NCBI GenBank assembly: GCA_022701365.1 | Contig: JAKUHH010000045.1 | Span: 1-47,944, forward strand | Source of the DNA: Mycocentrospora acerina | Taxonomy: Eukaryota > Ascomycota > Dothideomycetes > Pleosporales | Direction: 5' to 3' | Length of the DNA stretch: 47,944 bases | Shown here: positions 1 through 9,562 of the stretch, in pieces | How positions within the stretch are numbered: the stretch's first letter is position 1 | Layout: every line of letters begins with the position of its first letter | Translations under genes and position numbers: made by a program | The notes under the pieces: generated by a model | The model's database searches: none | The model's input: the letters and a program-made list of their open reading frames with translations, nothing else | What the model was told of the DNA's origin: nothing

Positions 1-1
1 A

Positions 2-2963
2 AAAAAAAAATCCCCAAAACACCGGAACCTAGGGGAATACGCGATCAAGAAAGCGGACTGGGAGGCTATGCGCCAAGAGGTGTGCCAGAGGAGGGACACA
101 AGATCTACCCCGCCAGACGTGAACGACATCGTCGAGTCCGTGAAGTCAGCCCTAGACACACACTGCCCAAGGAAAAGACCTAGTGATAGAGCAAGGCCGG
201 AGTGGTCGCCAGAAGCAAGCGAATTGCTCAGAGAGATTAAGCAGGCGTGGAAGGTCTCAAGACGAAATCAGACAGAGGAGAGCGCAGCACAATGGAAGAG
301 GCTTAGGAACCAGCTAAAGAGACTCCTGCGGTCAAATAGCAGAACAAGATGGCGGAAATTTGTGGAAGATACGACTAGGGATAGCCCAGAGAACCCACAC
401 AACAAGGGACTGTGGAAGCTATCAAAGTGGAGCCGAAAGGCTGGGACTAACCAAGCAGGACCTGCTATTGTACCACCACTAAGGCGTACGAGCGAGGAGG
501 AAGCGGAGACCACAAACGAAGCGAAGACTACGATCCTGGGAGAAAAGTTCTTTCCGCGTAGCGACGAAGCTGACATCTCCGACCTCGGAAGCGAGGGGAG
601 CTACAGCCAGTTCGAGATGGATCCCACCGTAACCCCAGACGAGGTTGAGAGCGCGATACGAAAGCTGCCGAACAACAAAGCGCCTGGCCCAGATGGAATA
701 CCCAACGAAGTATGGAAAGAGATAGACGAGGACATGTTGGAAGATATTGCGGTGGCATTCACAAAGATACTGAGGACAGGAGAGATACCGGCTAGCCTGA
801 AGGAATCCAAAACGGTGGTCCTTAGAAAGGAAGGGAAGAAGGACTACTCCCTCCCAAGCAGCTACCGGCCGATTGCGTTAGAAAACACGATCGCCAAGCT
901 ATTAGAGAAGGTAGTCGCCAACCGGATCACAGAAGAGATGGAAGCAAGAGGCCTGCTTCCCTGGAACCAGATGGGAGCGCGCAAGAGGCGATCTACACTG
1001 TCGGCACTTGAGCTCCTGACAGGGTGCATAGAGACCGCGTGGAGTGTAGGACGGCCAGTCGTATCAGTCCTAGCGCTAGATCTTGCCAGAGCCTTTGACA
1101 ATGTCTCGCACGAGAGGCTGCTGTGGGTATTACGGAAGAAGGGGTTCCCAGGCTGGGTGATTAGCTACGTCAGATCATTTTTGACGAACCAAAGGACGAA
1201 GATATGCTTCAACGACTTTGAGAGCGACTGGATTGAAACGAACACAGGCATCCCGCAGGGCTCTACGCTATCGCCAATCCTCTTCTTGTTCTTTATAGCT
1301 GACCTGCTTGAGGAGCTTAGTAAGGTCAAGGATAACTGCCTAGGATTTGGATTTGTCGACGACACCAACATCGTCGCATGGGGACCGTCAGCCGAAAGTA
1401 ACTGCCGTCTACTGCACAAGGCACACGACAAATGTGCAAGATGGGCGACCAGATTTGGAGCAAAGTTCTCCTCGGAGAAGTACCAGCTGATGCACTTCAC
1501 CAAGAAGAGGAAGGGAACAACAAGAGACCTACAGTCCACGATCACGGTGCAAGACCAACAAGTCGAAGTAGTCACGTCCCTGAGGGTCCTTGGTGTATGG
1601 CTTGACCCTAAACTAGCATGGAAGGACCAAGTGAAACGAGCAGCGACGAGAGGAGAGGCAGCGTTTGAGGCTATGTCGCGAATAGCTGCATCAACTTGGG
1701 GCCCTGTCCCTAGAAAAGCGCGCCTGCTGTTCTCGGCAGTGGCAAGGCCAATTATGACATACGGCGCCCAGGTATGGGCGGCGGCAAATGAAGGCCGGCC
1801 TAACAAACTTGCGCTCTACAAGCCGCTAAGCACAGTCCAAAACAAGTGCCTACGGAGGGTAATGGGAGCGTACAAGAGGACTCCCACGGCGGCAATCGAG
1901 AAAGAAAGTGGCACCCCACCACTGGATCTATACATCCGAGCCCTACTTCTACAGAGAGCAACTGCTACAGCCCAACACGGCGTGACAACAGAGATCCAAG
2001 ATGCCCTCCGGGATGTATGGGACTCCGCAAGGCGGGTAGGGCGGAGGAGGAAGCGAGGCAGACAACCCGCGATCGCAATCCAACCAGGGACATCAATCGA
2101 CAGGGCTAGAGCGGAGGGACAGAGGATCATAGAAGAACGACAAATGGCAAGGGTGGCGGCGAATGCTGAGAGGCCGACTCAAGAAGGCAGAAGACCTAGG
2201 GAAGAACGACAGGTCCAGGCAAGGGCGGTTGTCAAAGAGATCAGCCAAGAGGTAACGGAACAGTGGGCGGAGAGGTGGAAGGGAGAAGCAGCCAAGTCAC
2301 ACAGGAAGGCCCCGACGTGGAGAGAAGGATGGGAGGCCCAGCCAATAGGCCTATACGACGATGTCCCAAAGCACGTGGCTACAGCGATCTTCCTCCTACG
2401 AACTGAGGTCCTAGGGTTGAAGGACTGGTTAGCAAGGATTGGGGTACCAGATGTACTCCCAGAGTGCTCCTGCGGAGGACCGAGACAGACTCTCCAGCAC
2501 GTGCTTGCCTTCTGCCCAGATCAGGCTGTAACGGGCTGATCAGATAGACTTGTGCCGAGAATAATCAGGATGAATTAACTGTCTATCTGATCTTGGGACG
2601 AGCTCGGGTTTTGCGCTGGGGGTCGGCCCCACCTACTCCGGGCCTAGTGCCCAGCTCCGGCTCCGGATCCGATCAGCCTGATCTCCGAGGCTGTCGATTC
2701 CGGATCAAATCAGCCCGATCTCCGAGGCTGCCCAGCCGAGGCCTCAATCCAGGCACGTGCCTGTTACACAGGCAGAGGCAAGGCTGAGATTGATGGAGCG
2801 AGCAGGCACAACGAGGATTGACCGACTTCTCCAAAGAAAGGATACAGCGGCCATTGCAGGGCGATGGCTGCTCGACGCGGGCCTGCTTGAGCAATTTCGG
2901 GTCGCGATAGAGGTAGAGGAGACTGAGACAGGGGAGTGGACCCCGTTTGAAGAAATCCACTAG
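2..2963 (+). pseudogene. LINE reverse transcriptase ORF, split near its C-terminus by an insertion
   Basis: The reading frame is open from position 2; the first ATG in the window is at 68. Reverse transcriptase motifs appear in order: a KDYSLPSSYRPIAL block, FDNVSH (about residue 343 counted from the ATG at 68), GIPQGSTLSPILF (about 395) and the catalytic box FVDD (about 430). A CxC(x8)H(x4)C zinc-knuckle-like motif typical of LINE C-termini follows. The frame then runs into the insertion at 2527-2768 and stops at 2539. The original C-terminus (RWLLDAGLLEQFRVA region) resumes in another frame and ends at 2963. Removing the insertion plus one 5-bp duplication (247 bp) restores phase exactly, so the gene was intact before the insertion. 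Confidence 0.85.
2527..2768. mobile_element. 242-bp solo-LTR-like insertion with 5-bp target duplication
   Basis: The element begins TGTAACGGGC and ends GCCTGTTACA, giving 10-bp terminal inverted repeats with one mismatch. It is flanked by CAGGC at 2522-2526 and CAGGC at 2769-2773. TG...CA ends plus a 5-bp duplication are the marks of a solo LTR or a small non-autonomous LTR element (TRIM); a MITE is less likely. Inside are a perfect 12-bp inverted repeat (2538-2549 and 2581-2592) and a 23-bp near-repeat (2671-2693 and 2708-2730). There is no coding capacity. It lies in the LINE reading frame and truncates it. Confidence 0.85.
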
Positions 2964-3187
2964 AGAGCGAGCGAGCCCTTCTGCATCCCTCATAGAGGGC
3001 AGCACAGACAGGAACAGAGGTAATAAGACAGAGGACGAAGCGCAGTTGATACAGAAGGCGGGCGTTTTGAAGAGCAGCTAGCGCTGCTTGAGTTTGGCCC
3101 GTAAACGGGCAGGGAAACTTTCATAGTGTTCATAGACCCGCAAAGGGATCCACATAGCACTAAAAATTGAAATTTATTATTATTATA

Positions 3188-3524
3188 AATGCATTGTATT
3201 CGATAGATTGATTCTGTGTAGCTACGTAGGAATGTGACAGAGGTGTAGATGATCTAAAACAGGTAGGGCTGAAGTAGGATCGGGTCGGCTCGTTAGGCAG
3301 CGTTGACCCGGGGACGAACCCACCGATACTCCTGATCTGACAAAATATAATTTTATAACCCATGTACCTTACCTTAACCCAACAGTACCCAACCTTAACC
3401 CACCCTAGTTGACCCAACCCAGACCATAGGTAGTAGTCCGTGCGACCCTAACCTAACCCTGACCTATGGTCCGTGTGACCCTATACCCAACCTATACCCG
3501 CTGCTGGGTACCATACACCCATTT
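3188..3524. other. Non-coding stretch with degenerate CCTAACC/ACCC runs
   Basis: No gene is visible. From about 3360 to 3500 the sequence is rich in CCTTAACCC, CCTAACC and GACCCAACC words, and a GTCCGTGYGACCCTA word occurs twice (about 3437 and 3469). This resembles a decayed telomere-like or simple-sequence tract, but the repeats are irregular and no true array is present. Confidence 0.5.
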
Positions 3525-3945
3525 ACCAGCCTAGTTAGAAGCGAGTCACCCAGCTTAGAGAAACTCGTACACCAGCAATTGTTGAAGCAAAATTTTGAAC
3601 TATAGTCCTAGTGGGTGGTAGGCCTCGCTTCTCTAAGTCTCAAATATAGTTAATAAGCTCTAGTTCATCTTGTGGCGTGAGCTTGCATTAATCTAAGTAT
3701 TAGGTGCTTTGAGAGCGCTGACGCCCCTAGTGTCTTCTAGCCAGCGTAGTTCAGTCAACACCAAAGAAATCTGCATATTCTTGGTAAACAAGATCGTCTC
3801 CTAGATCACGCGATTCAATCGCTGCAAGCGCTTCTTGAATTAGGTCTATATTAGTTGTGTTGTGGCGCGTCAAAGTTAGTGACTTTGTTGCATCATCTGA
3901 AGTTTGGTGATCGCCCCGCGACACGGGCGGCCCATGCGCACGCAC
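3525..3945 (-). pseudogene. Pogo/Fot-type transposase N-terminal remnant
   Basis: Read on the minus strand, the segment IDLIQEALAAIESRD through YADFFGVD matches the N-terminal psq-type helix-turn-helix of fungal pogo-family transposases. It is followed by a stop. Further down the same frame come a LTPQDELELI segment, another stop, then RGLPPTRTIVQNFA and SWVTRF, which match the CENP-B-like second DNA-binding helix-turn-helix. At least three in-frame stops and no catalytic DDE domain show it is dead and truncated. Several stops could be RIP-type changes of CGA or CAG codons. It is not obviously related to the TA-flanked element at 26124-28917. Confidence 0.7.
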
Positions 3946-4311
3946 GGTAGGACTTTAGACGTTGTGGTTGTTAAGACATTTTGTGTTGTTGCTGCGCAGG
4001 CGTTTTGGTGGTGTTCGTGCGCCGCTCGCTTGGGTGCGCCGCTCGCATGGGAAACACACGTTACATTGTATTATTATTATTAGTCATGTAGCTAAGAGAG
4101 AATCGGCCGAATAGCATACGCTGCTCCACGAATCTGCGTCTATGGACTCGAGTGTATGGATCCGAGTGCGTGGACCCGACCTCGAGTAGATGTAGATGAA
4201 TTTCCGAGTGGATGGGACCCGAGTGGATGGATCGGAGTGCTTGGATCGGAGTGCTTGGATCCGCAGTAGTCGTTAGTAACGTAGATCGAGCTGTTTCCAC
4301 CGGAGGACCCG
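3946..4311. repeat. Intergenic region with a degenerate GGATCGGAGTG minisatellite
   Basis: This is non-coding sequence downstream of P450-A. Between about 4140 and 4262 the words GGATCCGAGTG, GGACCCGA and GGATCGGAGTGCTT recur about six times. The last two copies (4229-4242 and 4243-4256) are identical 14-bp units in tandem. The segment is GC-normal. It may serve as a 3' flank or terminator region of P450-A; nothing else is evident. Confidence 0.6.
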
Positions 4312-6059
4312 TCATTGCTTGCGCCGTCTGAACATGATTTTGGCCGTGGGGTCCGGCAGCAACTGCGTCTCGACAGGTATGCTCTTTGGTCTCTCGGTGA
4401 CGCCAGACGGGAACTTGAAGTCGTAATTCAACAGCAGATGAGCCATGATTGCCTTAATCTCGTTGGCTGCGAACCACCGGCCAGGACAAGCATGGCGACC
4501 GTAGCCAAACGACATGCTCGAGGAGTTGCTGGCGACATACTGTGCGCGGGCAGCTGTGGCAGCATCGCCGTACTGTCTGATCTTCTCGAACCGAAATCCA
4601 TCATACTTTTCCGGCTCAGGATACAAATCTGGATCCATATTCAGAGCTGCGGTTGGGATGCCGATCGTGGTCTTCGCGGGTATGACAAAGCCGTCGGGCA
4701 ATCTGTAATCTTCGTGAATCACTCGTTCGAAGGTGACTGCACATGTTAGCACACTAGTCAACCCGGGTCCTCGATCGACTGTGAGTCCTACCAAGGAGGA
4801 GAGGATTGTGCCTCTGAGATTCCTTCATGATGCTGTCCAGCTTGACCATCAAATTGAAGCCTCGTTTGTCGACCTTGCCGTCGCTGCCGAGCACAGATTC
4901 AGCCTCTCTGCGCAGAGGCTCGACATATTCAGGCATCGCACAAAGGTCGAATATGAGCTGCGAGGGAGCCGCGGCACTGGTATGGATGGCAGCGAAGCTG
5001 ACCTTTAGCAGGATGCTGGCTAGGAACTCCTTGCTGCGTTCGTCTCCTTTCGCATCTTGTGCCATCCAGTAAAGGAGGTCAAGAGCTTTTTCCTGACGTC
5101 CTTCGCGGTGAGTAAGCAAGGGAATGGCCACCTTTCTCGCAGATTCATGATGTTTGCTAATGTTCCGGAGAGCGGGTATGAAGTATTGGACAAGTGGGCG
5201 GAGAAGATGAGGAGTCTTCTTGATCGCTTGTGCACCAATGAAGCCATCAAAAGCGAATTGTATGCTGGCCTGAACCCACTCATCGTTTTCAGCTAAATCT
5301 GAGCCGCCAAACATGCGGCTGGATACTCGGGCAACAACCTGCGTGATTCGATCGACAAGGTTGACTTCAGTCCAGTCTGCAGCTCGTTAGCATTTCCCGT
5401 CCGCCTCTCAGCCGTGTGATCATGCTGTACTTACCCTCACACGATGGCCAGGCAGCCTCAAACGCCTTGCAAATTTCATCTTGTACATCCGGCATCACGT
5501 CAGCTATGTTAAGTCAGTCGTCGTTCCTGCAAACTCGCACAGACTCTTACCAAGATTGGCATTCAATTGATTGCGTACAACACGGGGATGCAGAGTCGAT
5601 CTGCTCCCCATAGTCGTATACTGGCCTTCGAACATCTGCATCGAGTCAGTGAAATCATAGTTAGGCATATGCCCCCACCCGGCTTACCTCAAAGAAGGTG
5701 GCAACAAAGTCCACCTTGTCCACAGGGGCGGTCTTGAGATCTTCAAGGTATTTCGTTGGAAGCATGAGGCGTTCCCCGAGGTTGCTGGGCACATAGAACA
5801 TGCCCTTGCCGGTCTATATACTGTCAGTACCATTGCCCGATAGACATCGTCGCGCAACACTTACCTGCTGGTAGCCCTCAACCACCATTGATCTTGCATC
5901 GTGAATGAAGCGAGTACGGCTATTGAGGATGCTTTGCTTGCTAGTGCTGCCAACTATCAGAACCCCTGGCACAAGCTTCTGCTTCTTGTTCCGACTGCAA
6001 TGATGTGCGATCAGTGCGACTGCGAAGAACATAGCAAGCAAATGCCATGTCGGAACCAT
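4312..6059 (-). CDS. Cytochrome P450 monooxygenase (P450-A, CYP68-like), 494 aa
   Basis: Predicted microsomal P450 hydroxylase or oxidase of the terpenoid cluster. Six exons: 6059-5865, 5813-5688, 5635-5551, 5503-5435, 5376-4792 and 4736-4312. The introns are 47-58 bp and the spliced length is 1485 bp, exactly in frame. The N-terminus MVPTWHLLAMFFAVALIA is a membrane anchor, followed by a short Pro-containing hinge. The I-helix reads AAIHTSAAAP (the usual A-G-x-E/D-T is replaced by a His-Thr variant, as in gibberellin-type CYP68 enzymes), the K-helix ExxR is ESQR, and the haem loop is FGYGRHACPGRW with Cys437. Family placement rests on remembered motifs (DWTEVNLVDRITQVVARVSS, YGRHACPG). The gene is complete with no frame break. 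It is transcribed away from the cyclase across about 1.3 kb. The substrate is inferred to be an eremophilane intermediate. Confidence 0.92.
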
Positions 6060-6775
6060 CTTATCAAAGGGCTGCAGTGTGGAAAGATAGGAACCTGGTA
6101 ATAGTGGACGGTGCGAGTCCGTGGCGTCAAGCAAGCGTGTGATATAGGTTCTCATTGTCGTCTGCAAGCGATCCGTACCCAGAGTGTTACTGGAATCAAG
6201 ACAAGATATGGACAAATTATCAACCACCTTAATCACCACCTGTACACTGGGTGTCGGTCCTTCTTACAATGGGAGTCGGTCCTTCTTACACTGGGAGTCG
6301 AACCTTGTAGTAAACCCCGGTGGCAGGGCAGTCAAGTCACGTGACCTCGCGAATTGCCCGAATAGACAGTCGCCGAGTGCTCAAGACTCGGCTCATCACT
6401 CCGTCATCCGCGCGTGACAGACAGCAGGAATTGGGTCATCACATAGATGCGTTACTCGTACTCTGGGTGTCTTGAATGAAAATAATGAGTGAGTGATGAT
6501 GTCGAAGACAGGGTCGACGAAAGGTTCAATGACAGATTCGATGACAGGCCTTCAGCGCAAGGTGACGGCCTTCAGCTCAAGGTGACAGCCTTTTAAGGGA
6601 GTTTTTGGCGAGAATCTGCACTTCTTGGTGCCTCCTCTCGGCAGATTTATTCAATGCCAGAAAGCCTTATCTCATCATTTTCACCGCGATCATGGGATGC
6701 CGGTGTGTATGGTGGTACGCACAATGAACATGGAAGTATTATTGAAGTATCAATGATTATTATTATCATTATCAT
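6060..6775. promoter_or_regulatory. P450-A upstream region with two small tandem repeats
   Basis: This is the presumed promoter of P450-A. It holds a three-copy 22-bp array (6245-6266, 6267-6288, 6289-6310; core GGGAGTCGGTCCTTCTTA, last copy diverged) 186-251 bp upstream of the start codon. It also holds a two-copy 20-bp array (6548-6567 and 6568-6587; core GCCTTCAGCKCAAGGTGAC). An ATTATTATCATTATCATT microsatellite-like stretch precedes the LTR at 6776. No coding sequence is evident. Any role of the arrays in transcription is inference. Confidence 0.55.
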
Positions 6776-7233
6776 TGTCAGTATACCCTCTCGTGGTCCT
6801 AAACGAATAGTCTAAAGAGGTACTGCGTGTTAGTAACTACTACTGCATAGCGTTAGTGTTGTTTTAGGGTTTTAGTGCAATTACAGTTACAACTGTGTAT
6901 TAACTTTAGTAGAGATTACAATCTTAATTGCGTATCTATAAGCATGTAGTCCTAGTTACTGCTCCTACGTAGTACAGGCTAGCATTAACATCTAGTTATG
7001 CTAACTAATGTATACTAGTGTAGGTTATTTAGTTGTCAAAGATGTCTATTGTAAGGGAGGTGCTATTAAGATACATAAACTGTCACTACAGGTTAGGCCG
7101 AAGTAGGATTAAGGCGGCCCTGTAGGCTTCTAGGGTTAGCCTGTGAGCCTCTGGGGACGGCCTGACTGCGACTCAAATGCGGCAGTCATCTTCAACTAAG
7201 CTAATCGCACTCCCTTACCTATATGTACCAACA
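6776..7233 (+). mobile_element. Solo LTR (copy A), 458 bp, TSD ATCAT
   Basis: The element starts TGTCAGTATACCC and ends TATGTACCAACA (TG...CA, short terminal inverted repeat TGTYRGTA). It is flanked by ATCAT at 6771-6775 and ATCAT at 7234-7238, a perfect 5-bp target duplication. There is no internal domain, so it is a solo LTR left by recombination. A second, rearranged copy lies on the other side of the terpene synthase gene (8574-8754 and 9043-9323), about 95% identical with mostly C/T and A/G differences. The LTR ends 140 bp from the cyclase stop codon. Confidence 0.9.
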
Positions 7234-7373
7234 ATCATTCTGTTATAATCTAAGGTACTCTCCATCGCAATCCCGATCCAGCCCCCTATAACGTTGCCGA
7301 TTATGCTACATGAATAATCAATAGTATAGTTTTACATGAAGAGTCGCATGAGAACTCCGATGAAAATGACTTC

Positions 7374-8527
7374 TCAATCATCCACGCTCTTTGCTTCGAC
7401 CTCCGTGTACCTGAAAGTCGATAGGCTCCATTCCTCATTGCCACTCATCTGATACTCCAGTCCCTTTAGGTACCTCGTCACATTCTGGCTAGAACCGGCC
7501 TTCTCAACTTTAGACACCAGCCAGTCGTGCTTTGCGCCCCACTCTCTCACCATGGACCATAGCAGCCTCTTGGTCGCGAGGATCGACAATTCAGTCTCGT
7601 CGGCCAGGATGCGGACAGAGGAGCATAGCATTCCGCCTTCTGAATGAGCCTTCCTGGCTGCCAGCACTTCTTTCTCCCAGCTGCAGATGTCGTTGACGAT
7701 GGAAATGTGCTTCGAGCAATTTGACTCCAGCGGCTTCACAAGGATCATCTCCTCCGGTGTCAGACGCAAGTCCATGGAGAAGCACATAAGGGCTGACAGA
7801 AGAGCTTTGCCGACGTCCTTTTCCCGGTATTTGAGGTACTGTCCGAGGTTCTTGATGACGCTGCGATCCCGGTCCGTCTGTGACCGTATGAAGAGGAATG
7901 TTGGCTCGAGCACGCTGTCTGCCAGCTCGCGATCGAATGACCGCATACCCTCCCACAAATCATACATGATCCACTCCACTGGGCGATTGCGGTCGGGCAG
8001 GGCGTCGCCTCGCATAATCGGCATGAGCTTATTGTTGTACGCCTCGCCGTCCTCGAACGACATATCTTCCAGGATGTCTGTGGCATTGTAAGTCGCTCCA
8101 TTATATAAATCTTCTTCAACGTAGTCATACCATCGATGAGGAAGAGAATCGTCAACAGCCTGCAAGCCCAGTGTATGCGGTCGTCCAAAGCCTCTGGAAA
8201 ATAAAGGCAAGTCACACGACTGAAGCCTGCGGCAATGAATTTCTGTACGGCCTTTTCTGATGGGAAATTCCAGTCTCTGATAAAGTCGGCGTCAACTTTT
8301 CTAGCGACCTCATCTGCCATGGGGTGGATCAGGGGTGTCCAATCTGATGGGGGCACAACACCAGCGCGGGAGAGCTTGACAGGCGTTACAAGCGATTCGG
8401 ACGGCCTCTGGACTTCTTCCTTGAGTCTGCTCGTCTGCAATGAAGACTCGATGAAGTGTGTGGTGTATTGCTGGCCATGTTTGTGGATCGCAAAGGGTGG
8501 CGAGAGTAGAGCTGTAGCTGTAGCCAT
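7374..8527 (-). CDS. Aristolochene-synthase-like sesquiterpene cyclase, 366 aa
   Basis: Class I terpene synthase expected to ionise farnesyl diphosphate and form aristolochene or a related eremophilane hydrocarbon. Two exons, 8527-8131 and 8077-7374, are separated by a 53-bp intron (GTATGA...CACAG) that falls inside the metal-binding motif. The spliced frame is exact (1101 bp). The Asp-rich motif is D132-D133-I-L-E136, matching the DDxxE form of fungal aristolochene synthases, and the NSE triad is N261-D-I-C-S265-W-E-K-E269. LYFPEALDDRIHWACRLL and GLEYQMSGNE are also diagnostic of that family. It is slightly longer than the roughly 320-340 aa usual for the family, because of the N-terminus. 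The ATG at 8527 was chosen because MATAT fits family N-termini; an in-frame ATG at 8566 is possible. Its upstream region is transposon sequence from 8574. The product identity is inferred, not shown. Confidence 0.93.
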
Positions 8528-8573
8528 GGTGATTTTGACGAACTTTGCGCAGCTTGAGTATGACAATTTAAAT

Positions 8574-8754
8574 TAAGGAGGTGCTATCAAGATACATAAA
8601 CTGTCACTACAGGTTAGGCCGAAGTAGGATCGAGGCGGCCCTGTAGGCTTCTAGGGTCAGCCTGTGAGCCTCCAGGGACGGCCTAACTGCGACTTAAATG
8701 CGGCAGTCATCTTCGACTAAGCTAATCGCACTCCCTTACCCATATGTACCAACA
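8574..8754 (+). mobile_element. LTR copy B, 3' portion, abutting the cyclase promoter
   Basis: These 181 bp match 7052-7233 of solo LTR A in the same orientation, starting at TAAGG and ending TACCAACA at 8754. The next bases, GGATC (8755-8759), are one half of the original 5-bp target duplication; the other half is at 9324-9328 in inverted form (GATCC). The fragment lies 47 bp upstream of the cyclase start codon, so it forms part of the present promoter. Confidence 0.88.
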
Positions 8755-9042
8755 GGATCCCTTTGCGGGTCTATGAACAGTATCCCTGTTCGTGAACAGC
8801 CAAACTCGAGCGGCGCGAGCTGCTCTTGAAAACGCGCGCCTCCTGCATCAACTGTGCCTCGTCCTCTGTCTCTGCGCCTCTGTTCCTGTCTGTGCTGCCC
8901 TCAGTAAGTGATGCAGAAGGGCTTGCTCGCTCTCTAGTGGATTTCTTCAAACGGGGTCTACTCCCCCGTGTCAGTCTCCTCTACCTCTATCGCGATCCGA
9001 AACTGCGCGAGCAGGCCCGTGTCCTCATTAATATCGTCTTGG
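8755..9042 (-). mobile_element. LINE 3'-end fragment (C-terminal codons and 3' UTR), inverted
   Basis: The minus strand reads the LINE C-terminus (LLAQFRIAIEVEETDTGE, then a stop in place of Trp, then TPFEEIH) and the 3' UTR down to the GCAAAGGGATCC word. It is clearly homologous to about 2850-3148 of the first LINE but diverged, with an upstream frameshift. The terminal part of the same LINE is not here but at 9324-9366 on the plus strand, so this piece has been inverted. Confidence 0.85.
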
Positions 9043-9323
9043 CCTTACAATAGACATCTTTGACAACTAAATAACCTACACTAGTATATATTAGTTAGCA
9101 CAACTAGATGTTAATGCTAGCCTGTACTATGTAGAAGCAGTAGCTAGGACTACACGCTTATAGATACGCAATTAAGATTGTAATCTCTACTAAAGTTAAT
9201 ACACAGTTATAACTGTAATTGCACTAAAACCCTAAAATAACAATAACGCTATACAGCAGTAGTTACTAATACGCAGTACCTCTTTGGACTATTCGTTTAG
9301 GACCACGAGAGGGTATACCGACA
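9043..9323 (-). mobile_element. LTR copy B, 5' portion, inverted
   Basis: These 281 bp are the reverse complement of 6776-7056 (about 95% identical), ending at the LTR terminus TGTCGG (CCGACA on the plus strand, 9318-9323). The 3' portion of the same LTR is at 8574-8754 in the opposite orientation. The break falls at TAAGG, found as TAAGG at 8574-8578 and as CCTTA at 9043-9047. With solo LTR A it forms a long inverted repeat around the cyclase gene. Confidence 0.88.
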
Positions 9324-9366
9324 GATCCACATAGCACTCAAAATTGAATTTATTTACTTATATTAT
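9324..9366 (+). mobile_element. LINE 3' terminal tail
   Basis: GATCCACATAGCACTCAAAA and the A/T-rich tail that follows match the last about 45 bp of the LINE at 3144-3187. Its first five bases, GATCC, complete the 5-bp target duplication of LTR copy B. It is continuous with the inverted LINE fragment 8755-9042 if the segment 8574-9042 is turned round. Confidence 0.78.
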
Positions 9367-9369
9367 TGA

Positions 9370-9418
9370 GGTCTCCGTGCAAGATCTGGTACTGGTCTCC
9401 ATACTAAGATCTGGTACT
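9370..9418. repeat. Two-copy 24/25-bp tandem repeat
   Basis: GGTCTCC...AAGATCTGGTACT occurs twice head to tail (9370-9393 and 9394-9418) with a few differences. It lies between the TE tail and the 3' end of P450-B. There is no coding content. Confidence 0.6.
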
Positions 9419-9562
9419 GCATCCCGTTTTGGCTATCCTCCGGAGCTATTTTATACGTTCCATAAACTACCCTCCGAAAGCTATTCTACATTGCGCAAAA
9501 CCTTCGGCAAAAACACTGAATCGAATATTCTCCGAGCGTTGACTCTACTGCTGTACCTAAGT

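Larger units (their letters stand above)
1..3187 (+). mobile_element. Tad1-like LINE (non-LTR retrotransposon), 5' part outside window
   Basis: This is the 3' portion of a non-LTR retrotransposon. The frame is open from the first base of the window, so the endonuclease part lies upstream. It encodes a reverse transcriptase (next entry), then about 200 bp of 3' untranslated sequence, and ends in an A/T-rich tail with TTA repeats near 3173-3187. A run of ten A at positions 1-10 sits in frame. The element is GC-normal and shows little RIP, so it is either recent or protected. A related 3' end occurs in rearranged form at 8755-9366. The 5' target-site duplication cannot be checked because the start is missing. 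Confidence 0.85.

Noticed and set aside
3360..3500. Interstitial telomere (CCCTAA)n
   Set aside because: Only scattered CCTAACC/CCTTAACC words with irregular spacing; no array of identical units. Kept as a degenerate tract only.
5416..5613. Several plus-strand reading frames across 4315-6417
   Set aside because: They are antisense shadows of the six exons of P450-A, whose splice sites and motifs are coherent on the minus strand.
6289..6310. GGGAGTCGAACC, resembling a tRNA T-arm
   Set aside because: It is the diverged third unit of a 22-bp repeat; no acceptor, D-arm or anticodon stem surrounds it.
7760..8566. Apparent frameshift in the terpene synthase at the Asp-rich motif, where two frames overlap
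   Set aside because: A 53-bp intron (8078-8130) with GTATGA donor and CACAG acceptor joins the two frames exactly and completes DDILE. The gene is intact.
6776..9323. A single transposon with 281-bp terminal inverted repeats carrying the cyclase
   Set aside because: The left arm continues into a full solo LTR with its own ATCAT duplication, and the right arm is half of a second LTR with a GGATC duplication. Two independent LTR insertions plus an inversion explain the arms better.
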